Shown piece after piece: positions 1-6,495 of a DNA stretch of 8,362 nucleotides. The notes beneath the pieces are model-generated. The model was not told where the DNA came from, did not search any database, and saw nothing but the letters and a program-made list of their open reading frames with translations. The translations under genes were made by a program, and so were the position numbers. This DNA is from Flavobacteriales bacterium (GTDB taxonomy: Bacteria > Bacteroidota > Bacteroidia > Flavobacteriales_D > Parvicellaceae). Within the stretch, counting starts at the first letter, position 1; the number at the start of each line of letters is the position of its first letter. The stretch spans positions 1-8,362 of the forward strand of contig JALWSJ010000067.1 of NCBI GenBank assembly GCA_026993705.1. The letters run 5' to 3'.

Positions 1-3
1 ATA

Positions 4-6
4 TAG
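4..6 (+). other. In-frame TAG interrupting the adenylating-enzyme frame
   Basis: Frame 1 reads Ile, TAG, then GFAYNPTH, then the Met at 31. The residues right after the TAG look like conserved ligase sequence, so the stop seems to lie inside the gene rather than upstream of it. TAG differs by one base from TGG (Trp), an aromatic that would fit before GF. Only one codon is visible upstream, so a frameshift further upstream cannot be told from a point mutation. Confidence 0.6.
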
Positions 7-30
7 GGATTTGCTTACAATCCAACTCAT

Positions 31-807
31 ATGGCCGGGGTTCAAGTTTTTTTTCAAGCCTTGCTTAACGGGAATGCCCTCATTAGACTATTTGGGTTAA
101 ATTCAGGAGATATTTACGCTGAAATAGAAAAAAATAATATTACCAATATATCTGCTACACCTACTTTTTACCGTTTATTATTCCCTTGTAATAGAACCTT
201 CAAAAGCGTTAAAAGAATTACTTCGGGAGGTGAGAAATTTGACAAGTATTTAACACAGCAAATCCAAACCTTTTTTCCCAATGCAAAAATAACAAATGTG
301 TATGCTTCTACCGAAGCAGGTAGTTTATTTGCTTCTTCTAACGATATTTTTACAGTAAAACTCGAATATTTAAAACTGGTAAAAATAAAGGATAATGAAC
401 TTTTGATTCATAATTCTTTGATGGGGAACAATGAATTTCAAAAGGATAACGAATGGTACCACACAGGTGACTTAATTGAAATAATTTCAGAATCTCCTTT
501 AACTTTCCGTTTCTCATCTCGTAAGAATGAAATGATAAACGTAGGAGGCTATAAAGTAAACCCACAAGAGGTTGAAGAAGCAATTTTAATGATTGAAGGA
601 ATAAAAAACGCTTATGTCTATGCGAAAAAAAATTCAATATTAGGCAATATTGTTTGTTGTGAGGTTGTTTCAGAGAATAAGGATATAAAAGATGCCTTTA
701 TCAGAAAACATTTACAGGAAAACATACAAGAGTTTAAAATTCCTCGAATCATTAAATTTGTTGACTCTATTTCTACAACAAGAACAGGAAAATTAAAAAG
801 AAATTAA
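31..807 (+). CDS. AMP-dependent synthetase/ligase (ANL family), C-terminal half, 5' end interrupted or outside the window
   Basis: Adenylate-forming enzyme that would activate a carboxylic acid as acyl-AMP and pass it to a thiol (CoA or an acyl carrier protein). Visible motifs, numbered from the ATG at 31: SGGE (65-68), YASTEAG (91-97, the A5 YGxTE-type motif), YHTGDL (143-148, A7), SSRKNEMINVGGYKVNP (162-178, A8 hinge) and RTGKLKR (251-257, A10, with K254 as the probable catalytic lysine). The P-loop A3 motif and the N-terminal half are absent; full family members are about 450-550 residues against 258 here. The ATG at 31 is probably not a real start: the codons at 7-30 read GFAYNPTH, which runs smoothly into MAG and fits the family, but TAG stands in frame at 4-6. 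This is either a nonsense mutation (pseudogene), a sequence error, or readthrough. It lies 2 bp ahead of the SDR gene, so the two are probably co-transcribed. Substrate unknown; family call firm. Confidence 0.82.
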   Translation: MAGVQVFFQALLNGNALIRLFGLNSGDIYAEIEKNNITNISATPTFYRLLFPCNRTFKSVKRITSGGEKFDKYLTQQIQTFFPNAKITNVYASTEAGSLFASSNDIFTVKLEYLKLVKIKDNELLIHNSLMGNNEFQKDNEWYHTGDLIEIISESPLTFRFSSRKNEMINVGGYKVNPQEVEEAILMIEGIKNAYVYAKKNSILGNIVCCEVVSENKDIKDAFIRKHLQENIQEFKIPRIIKFVDSISTTRTGKLKRN

Positions 808-809
808 TC

Positions 810-1532
810 ATGAATATTTTAATCACAGGTGTTTCAAAAGGATTGGGATTGGTTCTTTCTGAGATTTTATTAAATAACGGACACAACGTTTTTGGAATTA
901 GCCGTAGCAAAACAGAGGAATTGAACGGTTTACTCGAAAAATATCCCAACCAATTAAAATGGTTACAATTTGATTTGACGGAAACTGATTCTATTCGTCA
1001 AAATATTTTTAAAAATTGGATTGGGTTTAACACTCCACTTCACGGTATTGTCAATAACGCTGCACTGGCTTACGACGATATCGTAACTAACGTAAACATC
1101 GATGCAGTTGAGAAAATGTTCAAGGTTAATGTTTACAGCCCTATGGTATTAACGAAATATGCTATTCGACAAATGCTTCTTCACAACATTCAAGGTAGTA
1201 TCATTCATATATCTTCTATAAGTGTTCACACCGGATACAAAGGATTGGCTATGTATGCTTCATCGAAGGGTGCTTTGGAAGCTTTTTCAAAGAATACCGC
1301 ACGTGAATGGGGTGAAAAAGGAATACGCTCAAATTGTCTTGTCGCAGGATTTATGGAAACCGAAATGAGCTCCACTCTATCAGATAATCAAAAGAATAGA
1401 ATTTACAAACGAACTTCTATGAAAAAACCGGTTGATATAACTTCAGTAGCTGAAACCATTTATTTCTTACTTACTGAAAAATCAAAATCAATTACGGGAC
1501 AAAATATTCACGTTGATAATGGGACGATATAG
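810..1532 (+). CDS. Short-chain dehydrogenase/reductase, FabG-like
   Basis: Classical SDR of 240 residues, a typical length, predicted to be a cytoplasmic NAD(P)-dependent oxidoreductase. The Rossmann glycine motif TGVSKGLG is at 6-13, the NNA motif at 82-84, and the catalytic triad is S136, Y149 and K153 (YASSK) with the usual 13-residue Ser-Tyr spacing. The C-terminal ITGQNIHVDNGTI is the usual SDR ending. The ATG lies 2 bp after the ligase stop, and the glycine motif starts at residue 6, so the start is secure. The closest functional analogy is 3-oxoacyl-ACP reductase (FabG). Beside an adenylating enzyme and an N-acyltransferase, it could reduce a 3-oxoacyl thioester to the 3-hydroxyacyl form, or act on the sugar itself like the PtmA-type SDRs of nonulosonic acid clusters. 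The sequence does not decide between these. Confidence 0.88.
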   Translation: MNILITGVSKGLGLVLSEILLNNGHNVFGISRSKTEELNGLLEKYPNQLKWLQFDLTETDSIRQNIFKNWIGFNTPLHGIVNNAALAYDDIVTNVNIDAVEKMFKVNVYSPMVLTKYAIRQMLLHNIQGSIIHISSISVHTGYKGLAMYASSKGALEAFSKNTAREWGEKGIRSNCLVAGFMETEMSSTLSDNQKNRIYKRTSMKKPVDITSVAETIYFLLTEKSKSITGQNIHVDNGTI

Positions 1533-1564
1533 AAAACTTCTTTTAATATTTATTTCTATTAACA

Positions 1565-2176
1565 ATGACAAAAGAACATACAAGTGCTTCAAATTCAACC
1601 AATCCTCTATACACTAATTATCAAAAAGATAAATTCTTTTTTAAATCATTTACAGACTTAGATGTAGAAGAAGCTAAGTTAGTTCTTAGTTGGAGAAATC
1701 ACGACAATGTAAGGAAGTGGATGTTCAATAATAATATTATTCTTGAAGAAGAGCACTTGAATTTCATTAAAACCCTACATCAATCTAAAGACAAAGCTTA
1801 TTGGTTGGTTTATAAAAACAATAAGCCAATAGCTGTTGTTTATTTTGTAAATTACGACAAAGAAAGTTGTGAATGGGGATTTTACATTAATCCTAATTCT
1901 ATTGGATCAGGTATTGGGCTTGATGTTCAATTTTACTTTCTAAATATCCTTTTTAATGCTATTCATATTGAAAACTTATACGCATACGTGGATAAGCAAA
2001 ATGTTGAAAATTTAAATCTCCAAAAACTATTTAATTTTGAACAACACCCTAATATTGAATACATCGACAATTCCCCTTATGTAAAATTAGAATTAAAAAA
2101 ACAAAATTGGGAATCATTGGACAAAGAGATTAAGCAATTTAAAATTAACCAACTATTAAACCGGAAAAGACAATAA
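1565..2176 (+). CDS. pseH: PseH-type GNAT: UDP-4-amino-4,6-dideoxy-N-acetyl-beta-L-altrosamine N-acetyltransferase
   Basis: GNAT-fold protein of 203 residues. PseH acetylates the 4-amino group of UDP-4-amino-4,6-dideoxy-N-acetyl-beta-L-altrosamine with acetyl-CoA, the third step to pseudaminic acid; this nitrogen becomes N-7 of the final sugar. Features resembling the PseH subgroup are WRN at 43-45, VRKWM at 49-53, EEEH at 61-64, WGFYI at 104-108 and a glycine-rich CoA pyrophosphate loop, SIGSGIG, at 112-118. Extra sequence flanks the domain: about 20 polar residues at the N-terminus and a basic C-terminal tail. It starts 32 bp after the SDR stop with no Shine-Dalgarno, as is usual in this phylum. 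Unusually for a pse gene, it is on the opposite strand to pseF, pseG and pseI. Because a ligase and SDR precede it, the acyl donor may not be acetyl-CoA. A generic sugar N-acetyltransferase is the alternative. Confidence 0.8.
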   Translation: MTKEHTSASNSTNPLYTNYQKDKFFFKSFTDLDVEEAKLVLSWRNHDNVRKWMFNNNIILEEEHLNFIKTLHQSKDKAYWLVYKNNKPIAVVYFVNYDKESCEWGFYINPNSIGSGIGLDVQFYFLNILFNAIHIENLYAYVDKQNVENLNLQKLFNFEQHPNIEYIDNSPYVKLELKKQNWESLDKEIKQFKINQLLNRKRQ

Positions 2177-2182
2177 TGGATA

Positions 2183-2860
2183 TTAAGGAATAAACTTTAC
2201 GAATTTTATTTTTTTTCCCTCTTCTAACCATTTTTGTTCATAGAACGTTTTTATTTCCATTAGTCTTTTCAAGTCTTCATCTTCGGTGTTCGGCACTAAC
2301 TCTCCGTAAACATCCCAAGAAGATAAGAGTTTCTTGTATTTGTATTCTTCTATTTGCTCAAGGGTAAACTCGAACAACAAATCACTATCTGTTTTTAGGT
2401 TAATGATGCCGTTCGGCTTCATTATATTTTTGTACCGTTCGATAAAGAGTCTTGACGTCAATCTTTTTCGAGGTCTTTTGGGTTGCGGGTCAGAGAACGT
2501 TAACCATATTTCACTTACCTCATCTTTAGCAAACAAACATTCTATAAAGTCTATTTTTGAACGTACAAACGCCATATTCTTCATTCCGTCTTCCACCCCA
2601 GTCTTTGCTCCCCTCCATAATCTTGAGCCTTTGATATCTATTCCAATAAAATTTTTTTCCGGATACATCTTTGCCATGCCCACGGTATATTCTCCCCTTC
2701 CACAACCTAATTCCAAAACGATTGGGTTATTATTCTTAAAATAATCGTTGTGCCAATTTCCTTTCATCTTAAATCCGGCTTTGGCTTCTTCCATACTTGG
2801 TTGAAATACGTTATGAAACGTTTCCACTTCAGCAAATCGTTTTAATTTATCTTTTCCCAT
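2183..2860 (-). CDS. trmB: tRNA (guanine-N7-)-methyltransferase TrmB
   Basis: SAM-dependent methyltransferase forming m7G at position 46 of tRNA variable loops; cytoplasmic housekeeping enzyme of 225 residues, normal length. SAM-binding motif I is LELGCGRGEY (49-58), followed by GIDIKGSRLWRGAK (73-86), which is characteristic of TrmB. The catalytic and tRNA-contacting segment FSDPQPKRPRKRLTS (122-136) corresponds to the FPDPWxKxRHxKRR region of E. coli TrmB, with Gln in place of Trp and no His. LKTDS is at 155-159. The gene starts 2 bp after the PIG-L stop, so the two are probably co-transcribed. Its stop is 6 bp from the stop of convergent pseH, and no terminator hairpin is visible between them. 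It is unrelated to sugar synthesis and probably marks the chromosomal backbone at this end of the locus. Confidence 0.95.
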   Translation of the reverse strand: MGKDKLKRFAEVETFHNVFQPSMEEAKAGFKMKGNWHNDYFKNNNPIVLELGCGRGEYTVGMAKMYPEKNFIGIDIKGSRLWRGAKTGVEDGMKNMAFVRSKIDFIECLFAKDEVSEIWLTFSDPQPKRPRKRLTSRLFIERYKNIMKPNGIINLKTDSDLLFEFTLEQIEEYKYKKLLSSWDVYGELVPNTEDEDLKRLMEIKTFYEQKWLEEGKKIKFVKFIP

Positions 2861-2862
2861 TT

Positions 2863-3570
2863 TTAGACTTCTATTGTTCGTACTATATTAAACGCTTCAG
2901 CGTATTCTGCTCCTATCATTACCCCTCGTTGTTGTGCTAATATTCTGAGTGCCTGAGGCGAACGCGGATGTGGATATGCTCTTTTTTCAAACTCATAGCT
3001 TTCCATTCCTTTTATCTTAGCTGCTATATCTTCTTTGGCTAATGGAACGAAAAAGTTAGGCACAAAATGACGAGGGTCGGTTGACGCTCTCCATTCGGTT
3101 CCTGAAGGGGTTTCAAAAGTTACAATCGTTTTTACCTTTTCCTCTTTCATGGGTCTGCAAGCGGTGATTACAGCTTCAAAAGTACGTTGGTGGTCGATGT
3201 TAACATCTCCTCCGTGATGCGTAAAAATAAAGGTGGGATTAAAGGCTTCTTTCTCTTTTTCTATGACTTTAATAATGTCCAACAGGGCTACGGTATCGAA
3301 GCGATTATCTGCAAAATCATAGATAGACACTTCTTGAAATCCAATGGCTTTTTGAGCTTGTTTTATATTTTCGCGATGTACTTCAAGAGCCTGTTTCCAT
3401 TTTTCTGTATCACGTGTATCGGAACGTGAAGTGATTCCTTCTCCTAAGATAACTACTTTTACCGTACACTGTTTATTTTTTATTAAATGATGCATTGTTC
3501 CGCCTACTCCCAACAACTCATCATCGGGGTGTGCTACAACTAATAGTATTCTTTTTGATTCTATATTCAT
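2863..3570 (-). CDS. PIG-L/LmbE family zinc-dependent N-deacetylase
   Basis: Predicted cytoplasmic metal-dependent amidase of 235 residues that removes an acetyl group from an N-acetylated sugar. The zinc motif AHPDDE is at 13-18 (ligands H14 and D17, with D16 as likely base), and the third ligand lies in THHGGDVNIDHQ (117-128), probably H127. The sequence GEGITSRSD after the second strand resembles PIG-L proteins of glycan loci more than the bacillithiol enzyme BshB, but this is a judgement from motifs only. I start the gene at 3570 (MNIESKRILLVVAHPDDE), which puts the motif at the normal place. The frame stays open to an ATG at 3684, but the added residues are translated from the intergenic repeat and only mimic a lipoprotein signal (LLTLLCC). 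It is followed by trmB after 2 bp. The true substrate is unknown; a pseudaminic acid precursor is possible given the neighbours. Confidence 0.85.
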   Translation of the reverse strand: MNIESKRILLVVAHPDDELLGVGGTMHHLIKNKQCTVKVVILGEGITSRSDTRDTEKWKQALEVHRENIKQAQKAIGFQEVSIYDFADNRFDTVALLDIIKVIEKEKEAFNPTFIFTHHGGDVNIDHQRTFEAVITACRPMKEEKVKTIVTFETPSGTEWRASTDPRHFVPNFFVPLAKEDIAAKIKGMESYEFEKRAYPHPRSPQALRILAQQRGVMIGAEYAEAFNIVRTIEV

Positions 3571-3593
3571 TTCATTCAGTTTTTTGAGATTAT

Positions 3594-3744
3594 GCGTTAG
3601 GGATAGAACGGCTTGTTTGAACTCCTTTTGTGTTGTTGCACTTATGCAACACAAAAGAGTGAGTAGTGATAGCCCGACCATCACGGCGTTAAAAAGCAGT
3701 GTAGTGCAACGAAACTGCTTTTTTATGTCGTGATGGGAACGCCC
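3594..3744 (+). repeat. Structured intergenic repeat, copy 1
   Basis: The conserved core reads GCGTTAGGGATAGAA (3594-3608), CGGC, then hairpin A: CTTTTGTGTTG (3625-3635) pairs perfectly with CAACACAAAAG (3647-3657). GATAGCCCGACC follows (3668-3679), then hairpin B: 3680-3700 pairs almost throughout with 3714-3734. The element closes with GGGAACGCCC (3735-3744). GCGTT at the 5' end can pair with AACGC at the 3' end and close the whole structure. A second copy lies at 7281-7419 on the other strand. This copy fills the gap between pseI and the PIG-L gene, antisense to both, and its last base is the first base of the pseI stop codon. From memory, similar elements are scattered through Flavobacteriia genomes; that is unverified here. 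Confidence 0.8.
3691..3723 (-). terminator. Probable rho-independent terminator of the pse operon (inside repeat copy 1)
   Basis: On the minus strand AAAAAGCAGT (3723-3714) pairs with ACTGCTTTTT (3700-3691) around a 13-nt loop, about 20 bp after the pseI stop. The stem is G/C-poor, but the A-run and T-run could make it work in both directions. It is the inner part of hairpin B of the repeat, so termination may be a function of the repeat itself. Confidence 0.5.
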
Positions 3745-4790
3745 TAAATATCTTTTATAACCTCTCCTCCTTCAATACATTCAAAGGTTAGTGGTGTTCC
3801 TTTTTCGTAATTTTGTGTGGCCTTTTTACCTAACACTTCCCAATAATATTTTGGATGCAAACCATATCCCGGACGTATGGAACGTATATTTTCTTCGGTG
3901 AAAACTTCGCCTTTTGCAACATCTTCAACAATAAAAAGAGAGCGTCCGAAAGTACCACTTTGCTTGGCTCTATCATTTAGTTTATATTGAACTTTCCCTA
4001 GTAGTTTTTCTGCTTTTCTTACCGATTGAACCAAGGCTTTAAACTCATCGAAATCAAGCGAAAAATGAGAATCGGGACCTCCTATAGATTTATCTAAAAT
4101 AAAATGTTTTTCGATAACTTTTGCACCTAAAGATACAGCTACTATCGGTGCTTCAATTCCCAAAGTATGATCGGAAAAACCTACTTCTACATCAAATGTC
4201 TTCGCTAAATCTGGTATTGTCAATAAATTTGCATCTTCAATGGGGGCGGGGTATGCCGAAGTGCATTTTAACAACGTTATATCGTTGTTTCCTTCTTTAC
4301 GACACGTTTCTACCGCCAACTCAATATCCTCCTTTGTTGCTATTCCTGTTGACATAATAACAGGTCTTCCTTTTGTTGCTACATACCTAATCAAAGGAAT
4401 ATCATGAATTTCAAAAGAGGCTATTTTGTAGTACGGTGGATTAAATTGTTCTAAAAAATCAACTGCCGAAATATCGAACGGTGACGAAAAACACAACAAA
4501 CCTTCTTCTTCAGCTGTTTTAAATAATTCTTCGTGCCATTCCCAAGGCGTGTATGCTTGCTTATACAAATCGTATAAATATTGATTATCCCAAGCTGTAC
4601 CATGATTGATTAAAAACAAATCACTTTTCACATCAATCGTCATTGTATCCGCCGTATAGGTTTGTAGTTTTATAGCATCTGCCCCTGCCTTTTTGGCTGC
4701 ACGTATAGTTTCTTTAGCTACTTCCAAATCGCCATTGTGATTAGCAGACAACTCTGCGATAATTAACACTTTTTCCCTTTTATTACTCAT
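3744..4790 (-). CDS. pseI: Pseudaminic acid synthase PseI
   Basis: Condenses 2,4-diacetamido-2,4,6-trideoxy-L-altrose with phosphoenolpyruvate to give pseudaminic acid; cytoplasmic, NeuB family. At 348 residues it has the normal length. The N-terminal TIM barrel carries AELSANHNGDLEVA (12-25) and KLQTYTADTMT (41-51). GFSDHT (204-209, H208) and EKHF (227-230, H229) supply the likely metal-binding histidines, and SIGGPDSHFSLD (235-246) is typical of PseI rather than sialic acid synthases. A C-terminal SAF (antifreeze-like) domain spans about 283-345, with SIRPGYGLHP at 304-313. Its ATG overlaps the stop of the formyltransferase-like gene by 4 bp (ATGA), which implies translational coupling. It is the last gene of the four-gene operon and ends directly in the intergenic repeat. 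A legionaminic or sialic acid synthase is less likely because pseG and pseF sit in the same operon. Confidence 0.95.
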   Translation of the reverse strand: MSNKREKVLIIAELSANHNGDLEVAKETIRAAKKAGADAIKLQTYTADTMTIDVKSDLFLINHGTAWDNQYLYDLYKQAYTPWEWHEELFKTAEEEGLLCFSSPFDISAVDFLEQFNPPYYKIASFEIHDIPLIRYVATKGRPVIMSTGIATKEDIELAVETCRKEGNNDITLLKCTSAYPAPIEDANLLTIPDLAKTFDVEVGFSDHTLGIEAPIVAVSLGAKVIEKHFILDKSIGGPDSHFSLDFDEFKALVQSVRKAEKLLGKVQYKLNDRAKQSGTFGRSLFIVEDVAKGEVFTEENIRSIRPGYGLHPKYYWEVLGKKATQNYEKGTPLTFECIEGGEVIKDI

Positions 4791-5488
4791 TTCTTTTCTT
4801 TTACTGTTATGATTGCTTTTGCCGTAACTTTTTCTCCTTCCGGTTGAGCATCTACAAATTCTATTTTTATAAAATCAGTTTCTATAAAAGCGTGCGGATA
4901 ACCTTCTGCATCCAACATTCTTATCATATCATAGACTTGTTCTAATGTTTTTACTTCTTTTAGATTACTCATTTCGGGAGTTCTTCTTTTGAAAGTTACC
5001 ACCTCCCCTTCTTGAGCTTTCGGTTTTAAGTTTTCCTGAACAATTTGTTCAATCATTTTTTCTATTACGTTATTAGCTCTAAAATATATTTGCTCTGCCG
5101 TACCCGATAAATCCAAGTCTTTCTTTAAGTAAATTGCTCCGGCATCCAATTCTTTTACAACTCTAAGAGCTGATATTTTGGTTTTTTTATGTCCTCTGAC
5201 AATTAAATTCTGTAAAGGACTTCCTCCTCGTCCGTAGGGTAAATCCGTCATATGGAAAACAATGCACTCAAAATTTGAATAAATATTTTCCGGGATAATA
5301 TATGACCAATGAGGAATAAATATTTTTGTAACACCTAAGTTATTTAAATTTTCAAAAGTAAAATCTTCTCTTTTCGATAAATGCAACCAATTCAATTCAG
5401 TGTATTTCTCCTTTAATCGCCCAACTAGTTGAGTGTTCCATTTCTTTTCGGATAAAATGATATAGATTTCCTCTTTCATATGTTTCAT
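4787..5488 (-). CDS. Formyltransferase-like protein (PF00551-type fold) of the pseudaminic acid operon
   Basis: Protein of 233 residues resembling the N10-formyltetrahydrofolate-dependent formyltransferase domain of Fmt and ArnA. The recognisable core is VFHMTDLPYGRGGSP (77-91), equivalent to the NxHxSLLPxxRG motif, and ELDAGAIY (113-120), equivalent to the conserved Asp segment. H79 and D115 are present, but the Asn of the catalytic Asn-His-Asp triad is replaced (V77). A C-terminal region (about 160-228) with PHAFIETDFIKIEF may be a small substrate-binding domain like those that follow sugar formyltransferase cores. It overlaps pseG and pseI by 4 bp each, so it is an integral operon member. 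N-formylated pseudaminic acids exist in nature, so formylation of a sugar amino group is the obvious idea. The missing Asn means activity should not be assumed. A second in-frame Met (codon 4) is an alternative start. Confidence 0.75.
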   Translation of the reverse strand: MKHMKEEIYIILSEKKWNTQLVGRLKEKYTELNWLHLSKREDFTFENLNNLGVTKIFIPHWSYIIPENIYSNFECIVFHMTDLPYGRGGSPLQNLIVRGHKKTKISALRVVKELDAGAIYLKKDLDLSGTAEQIYFRANNVIEKMIEQIVQENLKPKAQEGEVVTFKRRTPEMSNLKEVKTLEQVYDMIRMLDAEGYPHAFIETDFIKIEFVDAQPEGEKVTAKAIITVKEKK

Positions 5489-6495
5489 TGACCAGCTAAA
5501 TCTAAGAATATATTTTTTATTCGAATATTAGAATCTCCATCAATTAATTGTTTCTGACGTTCTAAAAGACTTTGTTCAGACGTTAACACTAGTTCTTTTA
5601 ATTTTATCAATAAATAGACATCATCTGTATCTTGAAAACAATCTACTCCTATCACCGCTCCTGATTTCTTCATACCTTCGTACCCAAAAGCCTGATTATC
5701 CACATAATACCCCGTCAAAATATATTTTTTAAAACATAGAGATTCATACAAGACTGTGCTAGTAGGCACAACCATTCTATCATGTTGTTGCATCAAAGAT
5801 ACCATTTCTTTTTCCGACAACGACCTGTAAACTTTAATTTTGGGTGAACTTATATCAAAATCAAAAGCGTAAGAACTTCCCAACACTACCGATATTTCTT
5901 CTACTTCTTCTATTTGGAGCAACAAACGAACGATTCTTCTGGTTATATCAGCAAAATCAGAACCACCGAAACAAACAAAAACTTTTTTATTTTGTAGCGG
6001 TACAACTTCCTTTTTTGCCTCCTCCAAAAACATCGGACGTAACATCGCGTATTTTGTTCCTAAGGCTAATTTTGTATAATCTTCTTTTTCGTAATCTTCC
6101 TCTCGCACACTTAACGAGTGATTAATAACCACATCAGCATACATATGTTCGCGGGCAAAATCATCTATAAAAACAACCCTAAACCCTTTTTCTTTCAACC
6201 GTTTTACATATTCTTCATCAAACGAATAGCCATCTAAAACGATAATCGTTAACTTAGAACAATAACGTCTAATAATCCAAACTAACTCCTCCTCTACCGA
6301 ACCGGTTGGAATAAGAGCTTTTTTATATTCCTTGGGAATTACAGATAAATTACTATCTTCTCTTGTTGCCAATTCAATTCTAAAATCATCTTTCAGCATC
6401 TCTATTAAAGAGAAAGTCCTAAACAAGTGCCCCAATCCTTTTTGCTGATTACCATCAGCTCTGAAAACAATTATAGGTTGAGTTCTACTTAACAT
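5485..6495 (-). CDS. pseG: UDP-2,4-diacetamido-2,4,6-trideoxy-beta-L-altropyranose hydrolase PseG
   Basis: GT-B fold hydrolase that removes UDP from the pseudaminic acid precursor, giving the free sugar used by PseI; 336 residues, cytoplasmic. The N-terminal signature FRADGNQQKGLGHLFR (11-26) carries H23, aligned with the catalytic His17 of Campylobacter PseG. VLDGY (86-90), IDD (110-112), YAMLRPMF (149-156), FGGSD (176-180, nucleotide-binding loop) and PTSTVLYE (244-251, with E251 in the UDP-ribose contact region) follow in family order. There is no fused PseH domain, unlike some PseG-PseH fusions, which fits a separate pseH at 1565-2176. Its start lies inside the 3' end of pseF (11-bp overlap) and its stop overlaps the next start by 4 bp. 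Confidence 0.93.
   Translation of the reverse strand: MLSRTQPIIVFRADGNQQKGLGHLFRTFSLIEMLKDDFRIELATREDSNLSVIPKEYKKALIPTGSVEEELVWIIRRYCSKLTIIVLDGYSFDEEYVKRLKEKGFRVVFIDDFAREHMYADVVINHSLSVREEDYEKEDYTKLALGTKYAMLRPMFLEEAKKEVVPLQNKKVFVCFGGSDFADITRRIVRLLLQIEEVEEISVVLGSSYAFDFDISSPKIKVYRSLSEKEMVSLMQQHDRMVVPTSTVLYESLCFKKYILTGYYVDNQAFGYEGMKKSGAVIGVDCFQDTDDVYLLIKLKELVLTSEQSLLERQKQLIDGDSNIRIKNIFLDLAGQ

Noticed and set aside
2334..2744. 136-residue plus-strand frame antisense to trmB
   Set aside because: It lies wholly opposite a clear trmB and its sequence shows no domain.
3571..3684. N-terminal extension of the PIG-L deacetylase resembling a lipoprotein signal peptide (LLTLLCC)
   Set aside because: These codons are the antisense of the conserved intergenic repeat, which also occurs at 7281-7419. 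The AHPDDE motif is correctly placed only when the gene starts at 3570.
3594..3744. CRISPR or tRNA interpretation of the hairpin-rich intergenic regions
   Set aside because: There are no regularly spaced direct repeats and no cloverleaf or T-arm sequence; the two copies are single, inverted and 3.5 kb apart.
5844..6125. 93-residue plus-strand frame antisense to pseG
   Set aside because: It is the shadow of a confident PseG coding region; it has low-complexity leucine runs and no motif.
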